From Oceanicaulis sp. HTCC2633 (GTDB lineage Bacteria; Pseudomonadota; Alphaproteobacteria; Caulobacterales; Maricaulaceae), in assembly GCF_000152745.1 (NCBI RefSeq), contig NZ_CH672428.1, positions 2,447,425 through 2,511,424 of the forward strand: a DNA stretch of 64,000 nucleotides, given 5' to 3'. Positions 60,208-64,000 of the stretch are shown piece by piece. How positions within the stretch are numbered: position 1 is the stretch's first letter; every line of letters begins with the position of its first letter. The notes under the pieces are model-generated. The model was not told the origin of the DNA. It searched no databases and worked only from the letters and a program-made list of their open reading frames with translations. Both the position numbers and the translations under genes were made by a program.

Positions 60208-60692
60208 AATCCGGCGGGACCGGACAGGCCCGTCTGCTGCAGCACCCAGACCAGTCCGATTCCGAACGCCAGGAACGGTCCGAAGGCGATCATGCTGTCT
60301 CCGGTCACATCCTTGCGGAAAACGTATTTTAGCGTCAGCGCAAAGACGAGCGCTGCAAGGCTCGAAAACAGAAGGATGGCGGGCAGGGCCAGCGCCCCGC
60401 ACCACGTCCCCCCGGCCGCGAACAGCTTGGCGTCCCCGCGGCCGAGCCCGGGACGCCCGCGCGCCCGCTCATAGCTCTTCTCGATCAGGACGAGCGCGGA
60501 ATAGCCCACAATGCCGCCCAGTGCGTGCAGCCAGACCGTCCCGCCCAGCACGGCGGCTGCAACCACGCCGCCAGCAACCAATGGCAAGGTGATCCGGTCG
60601 GGCAGGATGAAACGCCGGGCGTCAATCACCGACAGGGTGATCAATGCGCCGAGAAGCACGAGGGTCAGGAGGGGGCTGAAGACGGCGACCAT
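60204..60692 (-). CDS. gspO: Prepilin peptidase (short A24 type), GspO-like
   Basis: A 162-residue membrane aspartic peptidase with about six helices. Catalytic aspartates are Asp24 (SVIDARRFILPD) and Asp87 in the GRGDAKL form of the family's GxGD motif. It lacks the N-terminal zinc/methylation domain of long PilD/GspO enzymes, so it resembles CpaA-type short peptidases and may cleave pseudopilins without N-methylating them. It is convergent with the gsp operon, sharing CTAG with the last gene. It could also serve pili encoded elsewhere. Confidence 0.88.
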   Translation of the reverse strand: MVAVFSPLLTLVLLGALITLSVIDARRFILPDRITLPLVAGGVVAAAVLGGTVWLHALGGIVGYSALVLIEKSYERARGRPGLGRGDAKLFAAGGTWCGALALPAILLFSSLAALVFALTLKYVFRKDVTGDSMIAFGPFLAFGIGLVWVLQQTGLSGPAGF

Positions 60693-60741
60693 ACCGCCCT
60701 TATCCCCTCCCTGCCCGCATTCGCCAAGTCAGCCGGACAGA

Positions 60742-61890
60742 TCAATCCCGGTCAGAGGCGGGCAGAACCGCAAAGGCCTGGGCTATGGCGTCAAGATAGG
60801 CCGGGTTCGCGCTGCGCTGATAGGCGCTGCAAAGCGCCTCGGTCAGCTTGATGATGTGATCATCCCCATGCCGGGCGGCGCGATGGGCCGGGTGGCTGGG
60901 CGGGAGCGCCCTGATCGGTTCGGGGCTTTGCAAGGCCAGCGGCGAGAAGGCCGCCAGAAGCGCGGCGCCATGTTCGAACGCCCTGAAGAGCAAGCGGCGG
61001 CCCAGAGCGTCGGGAACCTGCTCTGACAGGGTGCGCGCCGCTGCTGTCGCCGTTACCGCATGGGTGAAGACGATCACGGTGAACGGGGTGCGCGCATGAT
61101 GCAGGAACAGGCGTGTCATCTCCAGCATCAGCGCGTCAAACCGCATCGCCAGATCGCCTGACAGGTCCACCAGGCTCGTCACCTCGGCGAAGTCGGCGGC
61201 GTGCGCGAGCCGTGCATAGCCCGCCGTGATTGCGCCTTCGCCAGGCGCATGCGCATCGGGCAGGGGCGTGATCCAGCTCAGGGTCGCGCGAAAGTCCAGC
61301 ACGCCCTGGTTGGCGTGCGTTCCGACGGGCAGGGGCGTGTAGCGGTCCGCCCAAGCGGCGAGCGCATTGGCGAGGGCGTTAAGGCGCACTGAACTCACTT
61401 CCGATTGCAGGGCGCGGCTCATATGGGCGGTCTGGAGAACCGCGTGGCAGGCCGAGGTGGAAAAGCCGTCCACAAGCCGGTGAACCCAGAGGCTCAGAAC
61501 TTCACGCCAGGGTTTGTCCTCGAGCTCGGCGCGGAAATAGGCGCGCCACTCAGCGTCGTGATCCTGTGTTCCGATCTGCGACCGCCAGTCATCAGGATCG
61601 AGCCGCCCCGGAGCCGGACCGGACGGGGTGAAGCCGGGGATTTCCTGTTCGAGCCAGCCCAGGGCCTGCTCGCCCTGTCCCATGGCGCACAGGGCCTCCA
61701 TCACCATGGGGGCATGGTTGTAGTAACCGTTCGCGAGCGCGGGCGAGACGGTGTCCAGCCGTGTCAGCGCGGCGTCCAGGCGGGAATAGTCGGGACGGGA
61801 TTTCAGAAGGCTGCCGGCGGCCTGGGAAAGGGCGCGGTCGGCATGCCAGTTCCGGGGCGCAGGCAGGGCGAAGTCGAGGGGGGCGGCCAT
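60742..61890 (-). CDS. Questin-oxidase-family protein (DUF4243)
   Basis: About 382 residues. NHAPMVMEALCAMG near 60-75 and THAVTATAAARTL in the C-terminal half match what I know of the questin oxidase-like family, whose fungal members open anthraquinone rings in a Baeyer-Villiger-like reaction with NADPH. Bacterial members are uncharacterised. No cofactor-binding motif is visible. Start ATG 61890 has GGAG 7 nt upstream; ATG 61926 would lie within the SoxR-type promoter, upstream of any likely transcription start. It is divergent from soxR and apparently a SoxR target, suggesting quinone or other redox-cycler detoxification. Confidence 0.65.
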   Translation of the reverse strand: MAAPLDFALPAPRNWHADRALSQAAGSLLKSRPDYSRLDAALTRLDTVSPALANGYYNHAPMVMEALCAMGQGEQALGWLEQEIPGFTPSGPAPGRLDPDDWRSQIGTQDHDAEWRAYFRAELEDKPWREVLSLWVHRLVDGFSTSACHAVLQTAHMSRALQSEVSSVRLNALANALAAWADRYTPLPVGTHANQGVLDFRATLSWITPLPDAHAPGEGAITAGYARLAHAADFAEVTSLVDLSGDLAMRFDALMLEMTRLFLHHARTPFTVIVFTHAVTATAAARTLSEQVPDALGRRLLFRAFEHGAALLAAFSPLALQSPEPIRALPPSHPAHRAARHGDDHIIKLTEALCSAYQRSANPAYLDAIAQAFAVLPASDRD

Positions 61891-61925
61891 GGGCAGGCTC
61901 CAGTGATCAAGGTCTGATATTGGCA

Positions 61926-61956
61926 AGCCTACTTTCTCAAGCTAACTTGAGATCAA
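61926..61956 (-). promoter_or_regulatory. SoxR-controlled promoter with 19-bp spacer
   Basis: The palindrome TCTCAAGCTAACTTGAGA (61935-61952) closely matches the SoxR box CCTCAAGTTAACTTGAGG. On the minus strand a -35-like TTGATC (61956-61951) and -10-like TAGGCT (61931-61926) flank it with exactly 19 bp between, the over-long spacer required for MerR-family activation. It therefore faces the questin-oxidase-family gene. Binding may also autoregulate soxR. Confidence 0.85.
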
Positions 61957-61981
61957 GGAAATAAAATCCAGGAATATCAAT

Positions 61982-62431
61982 GTGGTGATGCGGCGACAGA
62001 AACTTCTGAAAATCGGGGAGCTGTCGGCGCGCACGGGGGTGCCGGTGTCGGCCCTGCGTTATTACGCTGATGCCGGTCTGATCCAGCCTTATCGCACCAA
62101 TGCCGGACAGCGCCGCTTCGCGCGCGCGGACATCCGGCGCGTTTCCTTCATCCTGATCGCCCAGCAATTGGGGCTCAGCCTGGAAGAGATCGGGGCCATT
62201 CTTCAGCGTCTGCCTGACGGGCGCACGCCGACAAAAGCGGATTGGTCTCAGATTTCCGGCGGCATCCGGAGGCGGGTCGAGGCGCGGATCGCCGAGCTGG
62301 AACGCATTCGCGAACGTCTGGACGGCTGTATCGGCTGTGGCTGCCTCTCGCTGGAAACCTGCAAGCTCTACAACCCGCAGGACCGGCTGGGCGCGCAGGG
62401 GCCGGGGCCGCGCCGCCTTCTGGGCGACTGA
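61982..62431 (+). CDS. soxR: Redox-sensitive transcriptional activator SoxR
   Basis: 149 residues. A MerR-type DNA-binding domain (KIGELSARTGVPVSALRYYADAG) and dimerisation helix are followed by the SoxR iron-sulfur motif C-x2-C-x-C-x5-C (Cys116, 119, 121, 127 in GCIGCGCLSLETCKLYNPQ), spaced exactly as in E. coli SoxR. The [2Fe-2S] cluster is oxidised by superoxide or redox-cycling drugs. GTG 61982 lies 8 nt after AGGA; ATG 61988 is the alternative. Outside enterics SoxR usually controls redox-cycler detoxification genes directly, matching the divergent oxidase. There is no soxS nearby. Confidence 0.95.
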   Translation: MVMRRQKLLKIGELSARTGVPVSALRYYADAGLIQPYRTNAGQRRFARADIRRVSFILIAQQLGLSLEEIGAILQRLPDGRTPTKADWSQISGGIRRRVEARIAELERIRERLDGCIGCGCLSLETCKLYNPQDRLGAQGPGPRRLLGD

Positions 62432-62456
62432 CCGGACCCGGCCCGTCCGTGTCAGG

Positions 62457-62723
62457 CTAGAGCGGGTAGTCGCGCTCCGGATTCACGCCCGCCGTTTCAA
62501 GGAAACTGCGCAGCTGGCGCACTTCATCCTTGGGCAGGGAGTGAGAGGCGTGATGGAAATTGGCGGTATGTCCGTTCAGGCTCACGGCGAATTTCGCGCC
62601 CGACCGCTCGCTGATCTCGGCGCCCAGATCGGTCAGCACATGCTCGACCTCGGCGGGTGACAGATTGGCCGGCTCGGGATGTGCGAACAGGGCATGCAGG
62701 GTTTTCCGGTGTTTGTGGTTCAT
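62457..62723 (-). CDS. HicA-like small protein (orphan)
   Basis: 88 residues with the small dsRBD-like fold pattern of the HicA/YcfA family: an N-terminal helix (HRKTLHALFAHP), LSPAEVEHVLTDLGAEISERSGAKFAVSLNG, then NFHHASHSLPKDEVRQLRSFLETAGV. The family includes mRNA-cleaving toxins with an active-site His in a GSHH-type loop; here SGAKFAVSLNG replaces that loop, so toxicity is doubtful. No HicB antitoxin gene is adjacent; the 213-bp region upstream shows nothing coding. It is convergent with soxR. Confidence 0.75.
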   Translation of the reverse strand: MNHKHRKTLHALFAHPEPANLSPAEVEHVLTDLGAEISERSGAKFAVSLNGHTANFHHASHSLPKDEVRQLRSFLETAGVNPERDYPL

Positions 62724-62936
62724 CGCGTTCTCCTCCCCTTGCTGGGTCTGAAACCAGACTGGCAGGCGGATGGAGCGGGGGGAATGCGACCCTGTGTCCT
62801 TGTTCAGCTGAGCCTCAACTCACTGTCAAAGCGTGTGGTTTCCAGGATATTCACTCTAAAGTCGTAGATCGGCTTGGACAGAGTCTGTCTTTTCGTTAAC
62901 ATTTGCGGAAAGTGGAAACTGAGCTGTGAGTCTTGC

Positions 62937-64000
62937 ATGCATCAGCCTCTGAGCGGCCTTCGGGTTCTCACCATCGAGCAGGACGGCGCGGGGCCTTATG
63001 GCACGCAACTGCTCGCCTCGCTCGGCGCGGACGTCATCAAGATCGAGAACCCGTCCACGGGCGGCGATAGCGGGCGCTGCGCCGGTCCTTACTTCCTCGG
63101 CGAGTATGACAGCGAGTTCTTCCAGACCTTCAACCGCGGCAAGCGCTCCATGGCGCTCGATCTCAAGGATCGTGGCGACCGCCGTATTTTCGAGCGGCTC
63201 CTGGCCACAGCGGACGCCTGTGCGAACAATCTCAGGGGCGACCTGCCGGCGGAGCTGCAGGTCGATTACGCCCATCTGCGTGAGATCAAGCCCGACATCG
63301 TCTGCGCGCACCTCTCCGCCTATGGCCGGGACAGCGAGCGGGCGCACTGGCCCGGCTATGACTATCTGATGCAGGCCGAAGCCGGGCTGATGGCGATGAC
63401 CGGGGAGCCCGATGCGCCGCCCACCCGCTTCGGCATGTCCATGATCGACTATATGGGCGGCGCCATGATGGCGCTCGGCCTGGTCTCGGCGGTGCTGGGC
63501 GCCAAACGCACCGGGCGGGGCTGCGATGTGGATGTGTCGCTCTACGATGTCGCGCTGAACCAGCTCTCCTATCCGGCTACCTGGTATCTCAATGAAGGCA
63601 AGTGCGCGGAGCGTCAGGAGCGCTCGGCCCATCCGTCCGTCGCGCCCAGCCAGCTCTTCCGCACGGCGGATGGCTGGATCTTCGTGATGTGCCAGGCGCC
63701 CAAATTCTGGGGCGCGTTCTGCAAGGCGATCGGACGCGAGGACCTGCTGGCGAATCCGGCCTATGCCGACATGGCGGCGCGACGGATGAATCGCGAGAAG
63801 TTGCAGAACGAGCTCGACGCTTTCCTCTCGACCCGCACCACGGCGGCGTGGATGGCGCGTCTTGGCGGGGTGGCTCCGGCGGCCCCGGTCAACTCGATGT
63901 CCTGCGCGCTGGGGGCGCCGGAGGCCCGGTCAAGGATCGAAACGGTCTCCCATCCCGACAAGCCCGAAGGCCTGAAACTGGTCCGCGATCCGGTCCGGAT
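62937..64000 (+). CDS. CaiB/BaiF-family (class III) CoA-transferase, partial
   Basis: The first 354 residues; the gene runs off the right edge. It starts MHQPLSGLRVLTIEQDGAGPYGTQLLASLGADVIKIE, the standard N-terminus of the family. Further motifs are NRGKRSMALDLKD, LSAYGRD and the catalytic-aspartate segment FGMSMIDYMGG (Asp171, corresponding to Asp169 of formyl-CoA transferase). Such enzymes move CoA between carboxylic acids, or racemise branched acyl-CoAs; the substrate is unknown. The 213-bp upstream gap holds only a half CtrA-like TTAA site. The start has only a weak ribosome site. Confidence 0.92.
   Translation, partial: MHQPLSGLRVLTIEQDGAGPYGTQLLASLGADVIKIENPSTGGDSGRCAGPYFLGEYDSEFFQTFNRGKRSMALDLKDRGDRRIFERLLATADACANNLRGDLPAELQVDYAHLREIKPDIVCAHLSAYGRDSERAHWPGYDYLMQAEAGLMAMTGEPDAPPTRFGMSMIDYMGGAMMALGLVSAVLGAKRTGRGCDVDVSLYDVALNQLSYPATWYLNEGKCAERQERSAHPSVAPSQLFRTADGWIFVMCQAPKFWGAFCKAIGREDLLANPAYADMAARRMNREKLQNELDAFLSTRTTAAWMARLGGVAPAAPVNSMSCALGAPEARSRIETVSHPDKPEGLKLVRDPVR

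Noticed and set aside
62457-62723. A complete HicAB toxin-antitoxin pair
   Set aside because: Only the HicA-like gene is present; no HicB-like frame occurs on either side, and the active-site loop is atypical.
62896-62910. TTAA site before the CoA-transferase gene as a CtrA box
   Set aside because: Only one TTAA; the position seven bases on reads GGAA. A similar half-site at 38063 was rejected for the same reason.
1-64000. tRNA genes, CRISPR arrays, insertion sequences or prophage remnants
   Set aside because: Intergenic spaces are short and contain no cloverleaf-like, repeat-spacer or transposase-like sequence that I could recognise by eye.

Overview
The window reads as one contiguous, GC-rich chromosomal segment of an alphaproteobacterium. 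A relative of Maricaulis, Oceanicaulis or Caulobacter fits best. This is an inference from three things: a CtrA-type TTAA-N7-TTAA site at 34959-34973, an alphaproteobacterial BigR-type persulfide operon, and a surface-lipoprotein / TonB-receptor / twelve-gene type II secretion block resembling the elpS-gsp locus of Caulobacter crescentus. I see no tRNA, rRNA, insertion sequence, phage gene, CRISPR array or plasmid function.

Layout. 1-914: tail of an unknown gene and a short-chain dehydrogenase. 1073-2548: a soluble PAS-PAS chemoreceptor. 2575-13822: a MerR regulator diverging from an eight-gene operon for acyl-CoA catabolism. The operon holds a PECR-like reductase, acyl-CoA carboxylase beta, acyl-CoA dehydrogenase, enoyl-CoA hydratase, acyl-CoA carboxylase alpha, a BKACE-family beta-keto acid cleavage enzyme, an acyl-CoA synthetase and an FMO/Baeyer-Villiger-type monooxygenase. 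The first five follow the order atuBCDEF, so acyclic isoprenoid or other beta-methyl-branched acids are likely substrates, with leucine (liu) as the alternative. 13819-21919: esterase, pentapeptide-repeat protein, monoacylglycerol-lipase-like hydrolase, glpK, hemN and a thrS lacking the TGS domain. 21990-32958: two RND efflux systems flanking a PiT-type phosphate permease; the second system is led by a TetR regulator with a duplicated palindromic operator.

32955-39764: a polysaccharide-synthase-type GT2, an outer-membrane beta-barrel candidate behind a CtrA box, a BcsB-like periplasmic protein, an unusually acidic coiled-coil protein and a 60-residue membrane peptide. I think this may be an undescribed envelope-polysaccharide system. 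39768-42398: a DUF1295 membrane protein diverging from a BigR-like regulator, a persulfide dioxygenase and a DUF442 sulfurtransferase; the last two form a split version of the Blh fusion protein.

42399-60692: a Pho-box-like site and long leader, then a surface lipoprotein built from two 455-residue repeats, a TonB-dependent receptor, gspCDEFGHIJKLMN, a small lipoprotein and a convergent prepilin peptidase. Together these look like a phosphate-starvation nutrient-scavenging and protein-export unit. 60742-62431: a questin-oxidase-family protein diverging from soxR, with a SoxR box placed in a 19-bp-spacer promoter facing the oxidase. 62457-64000: an orphan HicA-like protein and the start of a CaiB/BaiF CoA-transferase that runs off the end.

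Four of the eight tail-to-tail gene pairs end in a shared palindromic CTAG that supplies a TAG stop to both strands.
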